A stretch of 56,753 bases of DNA from the NCBI GenBank assembly GCA_021371965.1, contig JAJFVE010000066.1, positions 1 through 56,753 on the forward strand. The letters run 5' to 3'. Numbering within the stretch: position 1 is the first letter of the stretch; every line of letters starts with the position of its first letter. Below are positions 42,027 through 49,842 of this stretch, in pieces. The notes under the pieces were generated by a model that saw nothing but the letters and a program-made list of their open reading frames with translations, did no database searches and was not told the origin of the DNA. The translations under genes and the position numbers were made by a program. The stretch comes from Planctomycetaceae bacterium (GTDB taxonomy: Bacteria; Planctomycetota; Phycisphaerae; SM23-33).

Positions 42027-43549
42027 GGCTCGCACGCCTTCTCGGTCGTGTTGACCAGCGGATAGTGCCCAGCCTGTTCGAGCTCCTGGCGGCGGCGGTA
42101 GAAGCCCTTGAGGAATCGCTGGTAGAGCACCTTGTCCAGCGGCAGGGCATAGCAGACCAGGCGGTTTCGCAGCCACGCCAGGGCCGAGTAGACGTTATTC
42201 CTGAAGCGGTCGAGCGGGCAGTCGATCTGGTGGTTGCCCAGGCGCGTGCGCGATTCCATGTTCAGGTACATCGCCGCACGCTCGGAGAATGTGCCGTTGG
42301 TCTGCCACGGGCGGATGTACTCGGCCGAGGTGTACAGGTCGATGATCGAGCGGTCGGTCCAGCCCTCGAGCGTCTGCGGTTGGGCCAGGCGCCCCTCGGT
42401 CAGCAGCTTCTGCGTCAGCTCGCAGCCGGGGTAGGGGCGGAACGTGCCAACGCCGCAGGTGAACTTGCCGTAGCGGCGCAGGGCGTTGATCAAGCGCACG
42501 GTCTGCTTGATGTCGGCCCGCTGCTCGCCGGGGATCTCGAGGATGAACGACGAGCGGGCGATGATGTCGTGCTTGTCGCACTGAGCGACAGCGTTACGCG
42601 CCTGCTCGGGCGTGATGTCTTTCTTCATCAGCTCCAGCGTGTGCGGCGAGCCGGACTCGATGCCCAGCGTGAGCTGCACCAGGCCGCTGCGACGGCACAG
42701 ATCGAGCGCGTCGTCATTGAGGTGCTTGTCGTTGAAGTAGTCGCAGCGGCACTCGGCGTCCCAGGTGATCTTCCATCCGCGGTCGATGATGCCCTGGGCG
42801 ATCTGCCGCACACGGGCGATGTCGACGAAGAAATTGTCGTCGATGAACTTCACGTGCGTCAGGCGATGGCGCGGGATGAGCAGTTCGAGCTCGGCCAGCG
42901 TCTTGGCGGCGCTCTTCTTGCGGTAGCGGCGGTTGCCGGTGACGGTGTTGATGCAGAACGTGCAGCGCGACGGACAGCCGCGGCTGGACTGGTACGGCAG
43001 CCACCGCGCCGGCTGGGTCATCACCTCGGCGCACTTGTCGGTGAGATAGCTGGAGATGAACGTCTCGATGCGCGGGTCGAGAGCGTAGTCGGGGCAGGGC
43101 AGGGTCTCGATGTCGAGGATCTCCTGCTCGTAGATTTTCTTTTCAGGGCGCCGCCCGTCGCGCAGGGACTGAGCCAGCGAGACGATGTGAGCGTCGCCCT
43201 CGCCGGCGATGACGTAGTCGACGTATGGCGAGGCCACGGTCTGCTGCGGAAAAAGCGTGCAGTGCCAGCCGCCCATGACCACCGGCACATCGCAGCGGCT
43301 CTTGACGTGGCGGATGATGTCGTAGGCCGCCGGGATCTCGCTGGTCAGGGCGCACACGCCCACCAGCAGCGCATCAGTCAGCGCCGCGTCGACGGCCGCA
43401 AGGGCGTCGTCCTCCATGGCGGCATTGATGATGCGAACGTCAAACCCCGCCTCTTTGAGCGTGGACCCCAGGCAGATGAGGTTCAGCGGCGGGTAGTTGT
43501 TGTAGTGGTAGACGTTCTGAGGACGAACTAAAACAATGGTGTTCTTCAT
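42023..43549 (-). CDS. B12-binding-type radical SAM protein
   Basis: The 508-aa protein is the longest of the three BchE-like radical SAM enzymes in the locus. Residues 1-~130 are a cobalamin-binding-type Rossmann domain (LICLGSTLKEAGFDV, VMGGWHCTLFP, VIAGEGDAHIVSLAQSL). The cluster ligands are C192-x3-C196-x2-C199 (RGCPSRCTFCIN). KFIDDNFFVDIARVRQIAQ, LTLGIESGSPHTLELMKKD and SFILEIPGEQRADIKQ complete the barrel. No close functional assignment can be made; methylation or another radical reaction on a sugar or lipid is inferred from context. The start at 43549 is preferred because the longer frame runs into simple repeats. It overlaps the Gfo/Idh start by 4 bp. Confidence 0.87.
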   Translation of the reverse strand: MKNTIVLVRPQNVYHYNNYPPLNLICLGSTLKEAGFDVRIINAAMEDDALAAVDAALTDALLVGVCALTSEIPAAYDIIRHVKSRCDVPVVMGGWHCTLFPQQTVASPYVDYVIAGEGDAHIVSLAQSLRDGRRPEKKIYEQEILDIETLPCPDYALDPRIETFISSYLTDKCAEVMTQPARWLPYQSSRGCPSRCTFCINTVTGNRRYRKKSAAKTLAELELLIPRHRLTHVKFIDDNFFVDIARVRQIAQGIIDRGWKITWDAECRCDYFNDKHLNDDALDLCRRSGLVQLTLGIESGSPHTLELMKKDITPEQARNAVAQCDKHDIIARSSFILEIPGEQRADIKQTVRLINALRRYGKFTCGVGTFRPYPGCELTQKLLTEGRLAQPQTLEGWTDRSIIDLYTSAEYIRPWQTNGTFSERAAMYLNMESRTRLGNHQIDCPLDRFRNNVYSALAWLRNRLVCYALPLDKVLYQRFLKGFYRRRQELEQAGHYPLVNTTEKACEP

Positions 43550-43570
43550 GAAAGTGAAGAGGAGAGAGCA

Positions 43571-43657
43571 GGTGGATGGATGAATGGATGGGTGGATGGA
43601 TGGGGAAACCCATTCACCCAATCATCCAACCCATCCATTCATCGTCGTTTATCCATT
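43571..43657. repeat. GGATG simple repeat with hairpin
   Basis: GGATGGATGAATGGATGGGTGG-like runs on the left (43571-43602) are partly complementary to CATCCAACCCATCCATTCATC on the right (about 43622-43642), forming a hairpin with a short loop. A similar ATCCATTCATCCA run occurs at 48680-48696. It separates the RmlD-PseC gene from the radical SAM gene and may act as a terminator or attenuator. Confidence 0.65.
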
Positions 43658-43666
43658 TTGACGTTG

Positions 43667-45742
43667 CTAGAGGGCCGCCAGCACGTCCTTGACCTGGGCG
43701 ATGACGCGCTGGACGTCGCTGTCGGTCATGGCCGGGTAGATGGGCAGCGAGAGGCACCGGTGGTAGTAATCTTCGGCGATGGGGCACTGTCCCCAATCGG
43801 TCCCGAGCGTGCGGCGGTACAGCGGGTGGGTGTGGGTGGGCACGTAGTGCACCTGCACGCCGATCTGCCGCTCGCGCAAGCGGTCGTACAGCGTCCGGCG
43901 GCGCTGCGACTGGTCGCCCTCGCCGCGCAGGCGGATCACGTACAGGTGCCAGGCGTTCTGCACGTACGAGCGCTGCGTCGGGATCTGGATCTGCCCCAGC
44001 GGCGCGAAGGCCTCGTTGTAGATGCCCACGATCTGCCGCCGCCGCGCCAGGAAGCGGTCGAGCTTCTTGAGCTGGCTGACGCCCAGGGCGGCCTGGATGT
44101 TCGTCAGGCGGTAGTTGAAGCCCAGTTCCTGCATCTCGTAGTACCACGGTTCGCCGGCGCGGCTGTGGCGGCGATGGTCCTTGGTGATGCCGTGATTGCG
44201 GTACATCTGGAGCTTCTCGTAGAGCTCGGGGTCGTTGGTGACGACGGCCCCGCCTTCGCCGGTGGTGATGTGCTTGACGGGGTGGAAGCTCAGGATGGCC
44301 ATATGCGATTGCGGGCACGGGCCGATGCGCGTCTGGCGATAGGTGGCCCCGAGGGCGTGGGCGGCGTCTTCGATCACGATGAGATTGTGCTTGCGGGCCA
44401 GGGCGGTGATCTCGTCCATGTCGCACGGATGGCCGGCGAAATGCACCGGGATGATCGCCCGCGTGCGCGGCGTGACGGCCTGGGCGGCCAGCGCCGGGTC
44501 GAGGTTGCCCGTGTCGGACTGCACGTCGGCGAAGATGGGCTTGGCGCCGCAGTAGAGCACGCAGTTGGCCGAGGCGGCGAAGGTCATAGGCGTGACGATC
44601 GCCTCGTCGCCGCTCTTGAGCCCCGCGGCCAGGCACGCCACATGGAGGGCGGCTGTTCCGCTGGAGACGGACACGGCGTACTTGGCCCCGGTGGCGGCGC
44701 ACAGGGCCGCTTCAAAATCTTCGATGCCCGGTCCCTGCGTGATCCACTCCGACCGCAGCACGTCGACGACGGCCTGGATGTCGTCCTCGTCGATGAGCTG
44801 GCGGCCGTAGGGGATCAGCGGCTGGTCGCCGTGGCTTCGGCGCTTGAGGCTGGCGGGCAGTCCGCGGTCCCTATCGCGGCAGAACTCGTCGATGCACTGG
44901 TCGAGGGTCGGCAGGGGCTGGCCCAGTGCGGCGCAGAGTTTGCTGACATCGAGCGAGAGGTTCTGCCCTCGCGGGGCCAGCAGGCCCGCCTCGCCCAGCG
45001 AGATCGGCTTGATGACCGACGGGTCGTGTCCGGCCCGGCGCGCCAGGCGCACGGCGAACTCGTACTTGGACATGCCCTCGCCGCTGCCGCAATTGTAGAC
45101 GCCGGTGAGGCCTTTCTCGATGGCCGCGGCCATCACGCCGGCCAGGTGCAGCGTATAGATCGAGGAGAAGATCGCGTCTTTGAAACCGTTGATGCTCTTG
45201 CCAGCCTTGAGGCTCGCCAGCACCCACTCACCGATGCTGTTCTTGGGCTGAATGTTCCAGCCGAAGATGTTGGTCCGCAGCACGAGGGTGTTGGGGTGGG
45301 TCAGGGCCTGGGTTTCGCCTTCGAGCTTGCTCTGGCCGTAGTAGTTGCGCGGGGCGACGGGGTCGGTCTCGCTGAAGTTGCCTTTGACGCCGTCATAGAC
45401 GGAATCGGAGGAGACATAGATCAGCATCGCGCCGGTGCCGGAGAGGGCTTCGGCCACGGCGGCCGTGCCCTGCACGTTGACGCGACGGGTGGGCTCGGGG
45501 TGGTTCTGGCAGAAGTCGACGTCGGTCAGGCTGGCGCAGTGGATGACGACGTCGGGGGCGAACTCGCGGATGACCCGCCGCGCGGAGGCGGGGTCGAGCA
45601 GGTCCACCGGGCCGGTGCGCACGCCCTCGATCGAGACCGGGTGCGAGCAGTACAGGCCCAGGACCTCGTAGCGGTCGCGGAAGATGCAGGCGATGTTGCT
45701 GCCCAGCATTCCGCTGATGCCCGTGATGAGCATTCGTTTCAC
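43667..45742 (-). CDS. Fusion of an RmlD-like SDR and a PseC-like aminotransferase
   Basis: The 691-aa protein holds two enzymes. Residues 1-~292 are an RmlD/SDR-type reductase: Rossmann TGISGMLG at about 8-15, IYVSSDSVYDGVKG, catalytic Y135-x3-K139 (NYYGQSK), and GVYNCGSGEGMSKYEFAVRL. Residues ~309-691 are a DegT/DnrJ-type aminotransferase with the PseC signature start LIPYGRQLIDEDDIQAVVDVLRSEWITQGP and the PLP lysine K490 in SFHPVKHITTGEGGAVVTN. PseC makes UDP-4-amino-4,6-dideoxy-AltNAc. The linker is short and Arg/Ser-rich; the frame is continuous and the PseC part is complete. The start is GTG at 45742 (overlap GTGA with PseB) or ATG at 45733. Confidence 0.88.
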   Translation of the reverse strand: MKRMLITGISGMLGSNIACIFRDRYEVLGLYCSHPVSIEGVRTGPVDLLDPASARRVIREFAPDVVIHCASLTDVDFCQNHPEPTRRVNVQGTAAVAEALSGTGAMLIYVSSDSVYDGVKGNFSETDPVAPRNYYGQSKLEGETQALTHPNTLVLRTNIFGWNIQPKNSIGEWVLASLKAGKSINGFKDAIFSSIYTLHLAGVMAAAIEKGLTGVYNCGSGEGMSKYEFAVRLARRAGHDPSVIKPISLGEAGLLAPRGQNLSLDVSKLCAALGQPLPTLDQCIDEFCRDRDRGLPASLKRRSHGDQPLIPYGRQLIDEDDIQAVVDVLRSEWITQGPGIEDFEAALCAATGAKYAVSVSSGTAALHVACLAAGLKSGDEAIVTPMTFAASANCVLYCGAKPIFADVQSDTGNLDPALAAQAVTPRTRAIIPVHFAGHPCDMDEITALARKHNLIVIEDAAHALGATYRQTRIGPCPQSHMAILSFHPVKHITTGEGGAVVTNDPELYEKLQMYRNHGITKDHRRHSRAGEPWYYEMQELGFNYRLTNIQAALGVSQLKKLDRFLARRRQIVGIYNEAFAPLGQIQIPTQRSYVQNAWHLYVIRLRGEGDQSQRRRTLYDRLRERQIGVQVHYVPTHTHPLYRRTLGTDWGQCPIAEDYYHRCLSLPIYPAMTDSDVQRVIAQVKDVLAAL

Positions 45743-46773
45743 TGAGGCACGCCTTCCAAAGCCCATCGCGACTGCTCGATGGTGTAGTCGTCGACGATTT
45801 TGTCTACCAGCTCGCGCAGGTCGTCTACGCTGAGCCACTGGCCGTTGGCGTCGGAGGTGTACTGGAACCCCTCGTCGCAGTTGCGACCCTCGACGCCGTC
45901 GTAGCGCATGTGCTCTTTCTGCTTGGCTGCGCGGCAGACATAGAAATTCTTGAACTCGATCGTGTTGCGGGCCTCGTCTTCGCTGATGAGCACCTCGTGC
46001 AGCTTCTCGCCGGGGCGAATGCCCACGTGCTCCTGCTTGCACTCGGGGGCGATGGCCGTGGCCAGGTCCGTGATCTTCATCGACGGAATCTTGGGCACGA
46101 AGATCTCGCCGCCCTGCGTGTACTTCATCGACATCAACACGAAGTGCGCCGCCTGGCCCAGCGTGATCCAGAACCGCGTCATCCGCGGATCCGTGATCGG
46201 CAGGCTGCCGGTGGCCTTGCGCTCCTTGAAGAACGGAATCACCGACCCGCGGCTGCCCAGCACGTTGCCGTAGCGAACCACCGCGAATCGCGTGTCTTGG
46301 TAGCCGCTATAGACGTTGGCGGCCGTGAACAGCTTGTCGCTGCAGAGCTTGGTGGCGCCGTAGAGATTGATGGGGTTGCACGCCTTGTCGGTCGAGAGGG
46401 CGATGACCTTCTTGACCTTGCACGCGATGGCGGCGTCGATGATGTTCATCGCGCCGGTGATGTTGGTCTTGACGAACTCCTCGGGGTTGTACTCGGCGGC
46501 CGGCACCTGCTTGAGGGCGGCGGCGTGAATGACCAGGTCCACGCCGTTGAAGGCCATCATCAGCCGTTCCTTGTCGCGCACGTCGCCCAGGAAGTAGCGG
46601 ATGGAGGGATGCTTGCGGATGTCCCATCGCTGGTTCATCTCGAACTGCTTGAGTTCGTCGCGGCTGAAGACAATCAGGCGGTCGGGCTTGTACTCGTGAA
46701 GGATGGTCTGGACAAGTTTCTTGCCCAGCGAACCGGTGCCGCCGGTGATCAGGACGCTTTTTCCGTTAATCAC
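45739..46773 (-). CDS. pseB: UDP-N-acetylglucosamine 4,6-dehydratase (PseB-like)
   Basis: The 344-aa SDR enzyme starts the pseudaminic acid pathway by 4,6-dehydration and 5-epimerisation of UDP-GlcNAc. It has SVLITGGTGSLGKKLVQTIL, RLIVFSRDELKQFEMNQ (typical of PseB/FlaA1), IHAAALKQVPAAEYNPEEFVKTNI, IALSTDKACNPINLYGATK with the catalytic T-D-K and Y-x3-K, and RYGNVLGSRGSVIPFF. IFVPKIPSMKITDLA and GIRPGEKLHEVLIS are also classic. The start is GTG at 46773 with AGAGG 6 bp upstream; the longer frame to 47124 has no support. It overlaps the next start. Confidence 0.94.
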   Translation of the reverse strand: MINGKSVLITGGTGSLGKKLVQTILHEYKPDRLIVFSRDELKQFEMNQRWDIRKHPSIRYFLGDVRDKERLMMAFNGVDLVIHAAALKQVPAAEYNPEEFVKTNITGAMNIIDAAIACKVKKVIALSTDKACNPINLYGATKLCSDKLFTAANVYSGYQDTRFAVVRYGNVLGSRGSVIPFFKERKATGSLPITDPRMTRFWITLGQAAHFVLMSMKYTQGGEIFVPKIPSMKITDLATAIAPECKQEHVGIRPGEKLHEVLISEDEARNTIEFKNFYVCRAAKQKEHMRYDGVEGRNCDEGFQYTSDANGQWLSVDDLRELVDKIVDDYTIEQSRWALEGVPQ

Positions 46774-46794
46774 TCGTAACCTCTTTTCTTGTGG

Positions 46795-46925
46795 CACAGC
46801 CTTTCCAGGCTGTAATTTTCCGCACAGGCAGGAAGGCCTGTGCCACGGCGCGAACTCCGTCCCCGTCGGTGCCCCGAGGGGTTCACCGCAGAGACGGCAA
46901 AGACCGCAAGGACGGCAGGGCTCGC
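46795..46925. repeat. REP-like palindromes and CCGCAGAG repeat upstream of PseB
   Basis: GTGGCACAGCCTTTCCAGGCTGT and CACAGGCAGGAAGGCCTGTGCCAC are inverted relatives. A GGTTCACCGCAGAGACGGCAAAG block follows at 46879-46903; its relative occurs at 48462-48490. The repeats lie in the predicted 5' untranslated region of the pseB operon and so could influence expression. Confidence 0.7.
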
Positions 46926-47001
46926 CGGCAGTTCCGCCCGGCCTTGACCGGGACCAAGCGTGGCCCATTCCTTGCGGAGTAGGGGTATTTCGTAGCCCGC
47001 C

Positions 47002-47031
47002 ATTGTATAGATTCCCCATTTGCCGCGTCAA
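47002..47031 (-). promoter_or_regulatory. Predicted sigma70 promoter of the pseB operon
   Basis: On the minus strand TTGACG (47031-47026), an 18-bp spacer and TACAAT (47007-47002) form a good promoter. Transcription would start near 46995, giving a leader of about 220 nt that includes the REP-like repeats. Confidence 0.5.
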
Positions 47032-47048
47032 TGCCGCGATGCTATCAT
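47020..47048 (+). promoter_or_regulatory. Predicted promoter of the SDR gene at 47057
   Basis: TTGCCG (47020-47025), a 17-bp spacer and TATCAT (47043-47048) lie 9 bp before the ATG. The transcript would begin about at the start codon, that is leaderless; no ribosome binding site is seen. It overlaps the divergent pseB-operon promoter. Confidence 0.4.
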
Positions 47049-47056
47049 CCTCCTCT

Positions 47057-47782
47057 ATGACAGCGAGCTTAAAAGGCAAAGTCGCCCTGGTCACCGGCGG
47101 CGGGCGTGGAATCGGGCGAGCCATCGCCCTGGCGCTGGGGCGGGCCGGGGCGCATGTGGTTGTCGCGGCGAGGTCGGGCGATCAGATCGCGGCCGTGGCT
47201 AAGGAAATAACCGCCGCCGGCGGCCCGGCCTGCGCCATCGCGGCAGACGTGGCCGACGAGGGCAGCGTGATGAATCTCTTCACGCAGATCGTCGACCGGC
47301 TGGGGCGCCTCGACGTGCTGATCAACAACGCCGGCGTCGGGCGGTACGGCCGCGTGGCCGAGTTCTCCGCAGCCGACATCGACGACCTGCTGGCGGTGAA
47401 CGTGCGCGGGACGTTCCTGTGCTGCCGCGAGGCGATGAAGCTGATGATCCCGCACAAAAGCGGATACATCATCAATATCTCCAGCGTGCTGGGGTTCAAG
47501 GGCTACGCCAACCAGGCCGCCTACACCGCGGCCAAGCACGCCGTGATGGGGCTGACCAAGAGCCTGGCCGTCGAGGCGCAGGAGCACGGCATCCGCGTCA
47601 GCGTGGTCTCGCCCGGCGGGGTCGACACCGAGATGGTCCGCCGCTCGCGCCCGGACCTGGACCCATCGATCCTGCTGGCGCCTGACGACATCGCCCAGGC
47701 CGTGCTATACCTGCTGAGCCTGTCGGACAACGCCGCGGTGGACCAGATCTACATCCGCCGCCGCACCAGCGCCCCGTTCTGA
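47057..47782 (+). CDS. Short-chain dehydrogenase/reductase
   Basis: The 241-aa classical SDR has the cofactor motif VTGGGRGIGRAIALALGRAG, NNAGVGRYG, the catalytic S-(x13)-Y-x3-K in NISSVLGFKGYANQAAYTAAKHAVMG, and VSPGGVDTEMV. It resembles FabG/3-ketoacyl reductase-like enzymes; the substrate is unknown. The C-terminus QIYIRRRTSAPF is slightly unusual: SDRs normally end with the GG motif near VDGGY, missing here. It is divergent from pseB and followed by a REP-like cluster and a CDP-alcohol transferase gene on the same strand. Confidence 0.9.
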   Translation: MTASLKGKVALVTGGGRGIGRAIALALGRAGAHVVVAARSGDQIAAVAKEITAAGGPACAIAADVADEGSVMNLFTQIVDRLGRLDVLINNAGVGRYGRVAEFSAADIDDLLAVNVRGTFLCCREAMKLMIPHKSGYIINISSVLGFKGYANQAAYTAAKHAVMGLTKSLAVEAQEHGIRVSVVSPGGVDTEMVRRSRPDLDPSILLAPDDIAQAVLYLLSLSDNAAVDQIYIRRRTSAPF

Positions 47783-47783
47783 G

Positions 47784-47893
47784 TAGCACGGACATCTTGC
47801 CCGTGCGTGGCATGGGCGTCCCGCCCATGCCCGTTGTTCGTGTCGCGGACGTCTCGTCCGCGCGTATCCGCAGGCGTCCCGCCTGCGAAGCGG
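47784..47893. repeat. Cluster of REP-like palindromes
   Basis: At least four units appear in a row: GCACGGACATCTTGCCCGTGC, GCATGGGCGTCCCGCCCATGC, CGCGGACGTCTCGTCCGCG and GCAGGCGTCCCGCCTGC. Each is a palindrome with a GTC(T/C)CG-type centre, as at 49745-49840. They fill the gap between two same-strand genes. Confidence 0.85.
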
Positions 47894-47902
47894 TTAAGGG
47901 AC

Positions 47903-48502
47903 ATGCTCGCATACATCCTGACATTCGCAAGAATCCTCTTGGCTGCCGCGATGGCGGCGCTGGTCGCCTTTGGTGACACGAGCGCTGCGCTGTTCATCGC
48001 GCTTCTGGCGCTGGCGGCGATGGAGGAAGCCAGCGACATCTTCGACGGCATTGCCGCCCGTCGTGCGGGAACGGCCTCGGTGCTGGGCGGCATCCTCGAC
48101 CCGTTGGCCGATTCGCTGGCCCGCCTGACGATCTACTTCGCCCTGGCCCTGGCCGGATGGGCAACCCTTGCCGTCCCGCTGGTGATGGCCGGGCGCGACA
48201 TCATCGTCTCCTATGCCCGCGTGGTGGCCGCCCTGTCCGGCACGAGCACAGCCGCCCGCCTCAGCGGCAAGGTCAAAGCCGTCATCCAGGGCGCGGGAAT
48301 CTTTTCCTTCATCATCATTGAATGGATTGCCCATGCATCGTCTTCGCCCACGCTGGTCTCGACCGCCCGCGTCATCACAACCGCCCTGGTGATCGCCGCG
48401 ACGCTCTGGTCGCTGGCAGATTATCTGCGAGCCGCCGTGCCCGCTGCGCGGAAGATGAGAGGTTCACCGCAGAGTTCGCAAAGAGCGCAGAGGGCAAGCT
48501 AG
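47903..48502 (+). CDS. CDP-alcohol phosphatidyltransferase family protein
   Basis: The 199-aa membrane protein carries the complete CDP-alcohol motif: D45-x2-D48-G49-x2-A52-R53-x8-G62-x3-D66-x3-D70. It also has about four to six membrane helices. It makes a phospholipid from CDP-diacylglycerol and an alcohol; the sequence resembles PgsA (phosphatidylglycerophosphate synthase) but the substrate cannot be fixed. The start at 47903 is the first good ATG and begins the first membrane helix. The last ~14 residues (RGSPQSSQRAQRAS) are encoded by the CCGCAGAG-type repeat and look like a read-through tail. Confidence 0.87.
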   Translation: MLAYILTFARILLAAAMAALVAFGDTSAALFIALLALAAMEEASDIFDGIAARRAGTASVLGGILDPLADSLARLTIYFALALAGWATLAVPLVMAGRDIIVSYARVVAALSGTSTAARLSGKVKAVIQGAGIFSFIIIEWIAHASSSPTLVSTARVITTALVIAATLWSLADYLRAAVPAARKMRGSPQSSQRAQRAS

Positions 48503-48705
48503 AGAAAACCTCGGTTGCACAGTCCAGCGTTCCTGTCTTCGATGTGCATGTACCCGCTGCGGGCGAAAGCGACGGGGAACGCTGGACTCCGCTGCGCTGT
48601 GTCCAGCCGTGGCAGAACCATTTCGCCCCCTCATGGCGACCCGCGGTACAACTGCGTGCCCCCATGCCTCCCATCCACCCCATCCATTCATCCAACAACT
48701 TCCAA
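48462..48705. repeat. Repeat-rich gap downstream of the CDP-alcohol transferase gene
   Basis: The gap holds a CACCGCAGAGTTCGCAAAGAGCGCAGAG block (48464-48491). An inverted pair with arms CAGTCCAGCGTTCC (about 48517-48530) and GGAACGCTGGACT (about 48576-48588) follows, then an ATCCATTCATCCA run. No gene is seen. The aldo/keto reductase gene converges from the right. Confidence 0.7.
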
Positions 48706-48735
48706 AGCGCAGCTAGGGCTGCCGCACTCCATATA

Positions 48736-49731
48736 TCATTTGCGCCAGCTTCGGATGGGGGGGTATTCGGCGTAGACGGATGCGCCGGGGGGGTGGATCT
48801 GGTCGATTGCGGCCAGGGTTTCGGCGTCGAGTTGCACGTCGAGGCTCTTGAGGTTGTCCTGGAACTGATCGAGCGTTCGCGGGCCTACGATCACACTATG
48901 GACCAGCGGGTTTTGCAGCAGCCACGCCAGGGCCAGTTGGCTCATGGGCACGGCGAGTTTCTCGGCCAGGGGGGCGAGCTTTTCGACGATGTCGAAATAC
49001 TTCTCGGCGTTGGGGTCGTTGGCGCGGATGCGCCACTTGCGGGCCATGCGGCTGTCGGCCGGCGGCTCGGCGCCGCGGCGGTACTTGCCCGTCAGCCAGC
49101 CTTCCTGCAGCGGGCTGTAGACCGTCACGCCGACGCCGTACTTTTCACACAGGTGAAGGATGTCGTTTTCCGGCAGGCGGTTGGTGATGCTGTAGTTGAG
49201 TTGCTCGCAGCAGAACCGCTCGAGGTGGTGCACCTGGCTGGTGAGCTGCGCCTCGACGAGCTTCCACGCCGGGTAGCACGACGAACCGATGTACCGCACC
49301 TTGCCCTGGCGCACCAGGTCGGTGAAGGCGCCCAGCATTTCTTCCGTCGGCGTCTGCGGCCACTGCCAGTCTGGCCGATGGATCATCAGCAGGTCGATGT
49401 GGTCGGTCTGCAGGCGTTTGAGCGAGCGCTCGCAGGCGGCCATGATGTGGTAGCGGCTGGAGCCGCCCTCGTTGGGCCACTTGCTCCAAGGGGCCCAGCA
49501 CTTGGTGGCCAGGACGGCCTTGTCGCGACGGTCGGCCAGCGCCTTGCCGACGATCAGTTCCGATTCGCCGTAGCAGTCGGCCGTGTCGATGAAATTGACG
49601 CCCGCGTCGATAGCCGCATGGATGACGCGCGTGCCCTCGGCCTCGTCGGCGTCGGCTTTCAGGAAGCACATCGTGCCTAGGCAGATCGTGGACACCTTCA
49701 GGCCGGTCCGGCCCAGATTCACGTACCGCAT
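48736..49731 (-). CDS. Aldo/keto reductase
   Basis: The 331-aa protein is an (alpha/beta)8 NADPH-dependent oxidoreductase. It shows MRYVNLGRTGLKVSTICLGTMCF, AIDAGVNFIDTADCYGESELIVGKAL with the catalytic D and Y, VLATKCW with the catalytic K, HIDLLMIHRPDW with the catalytic H, and VIVGPRTLDQFQDNLKSLDV near the end (NADPH site). It resembles the YajO/general stress AKR group. The substrate is unknown; it lies between repeats and has GAGGATC upstream. It is not obviously part of the glycan locus. Confidence 0.92.
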   Translation of the reverse strand: MRYVNLGRTGLKVSTICLGTMCFLKADADEAEGTRVIHAAIDAGVNFIDTADCYGESELIVGKALADRRDKAVLATKCWAPWSKWPNEGGSSRYHIMAACERSLKRLQTDHIDLLMIHRPDWQWPQTPTEEMLGAFTDLVRQGKVRYIGSSCYPAWKLVEAQLTSQVHHLERFCCEQLNYSITNRLPENDILHLCEKYGVGVTVYSPLQEGWLTGKYRRGAEPPADSRMARKWRIRANDPNAEKYFDIVEKLAPLAEKLAVPMSQLALAWLLQNPLVHSVIVGPRTLDQFQDNLKSLDVQLDAETLAAIDQIHPPGASVYAEYPPIRSWRK

Positions 49732-49744
49732 TGCAGATCCTCAT

Positions 49745-49840
49745 TCATCGTGCCGCGGGCGTCTCGCCCGCGGAGCAAAAACAAACGCTCAGGCGAAGGC
49801 GAGACGCCTTCGCCACGCGCGGACGAGAGGTCCGCGACAC
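49745..49840. repeat. Cluster of REP-like palindromes
   Basis: Units CCGCGGGCGTCTCGCCCGCGG, GGCGAAGGCGAGACGCCTTCGCC and CGCGGACGAGAGGTCCGCG are all palindromes with a GTCTCG/CGAGAC-like centre. They are relatives of the cluster at 47784-47893 and lie between the sialate O-acetylesterase gene and the aldo/keto reductase gene. Confidence 0.85.
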
Positions 49841-49842
49841 GG

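Noticed and set aside
43580..45745. 721-codon plus-strand frame opposite the RmlD-PseC gene
   Set aside because: Antisense shadow of a gene with complete SDR and aminotransferase motifs.
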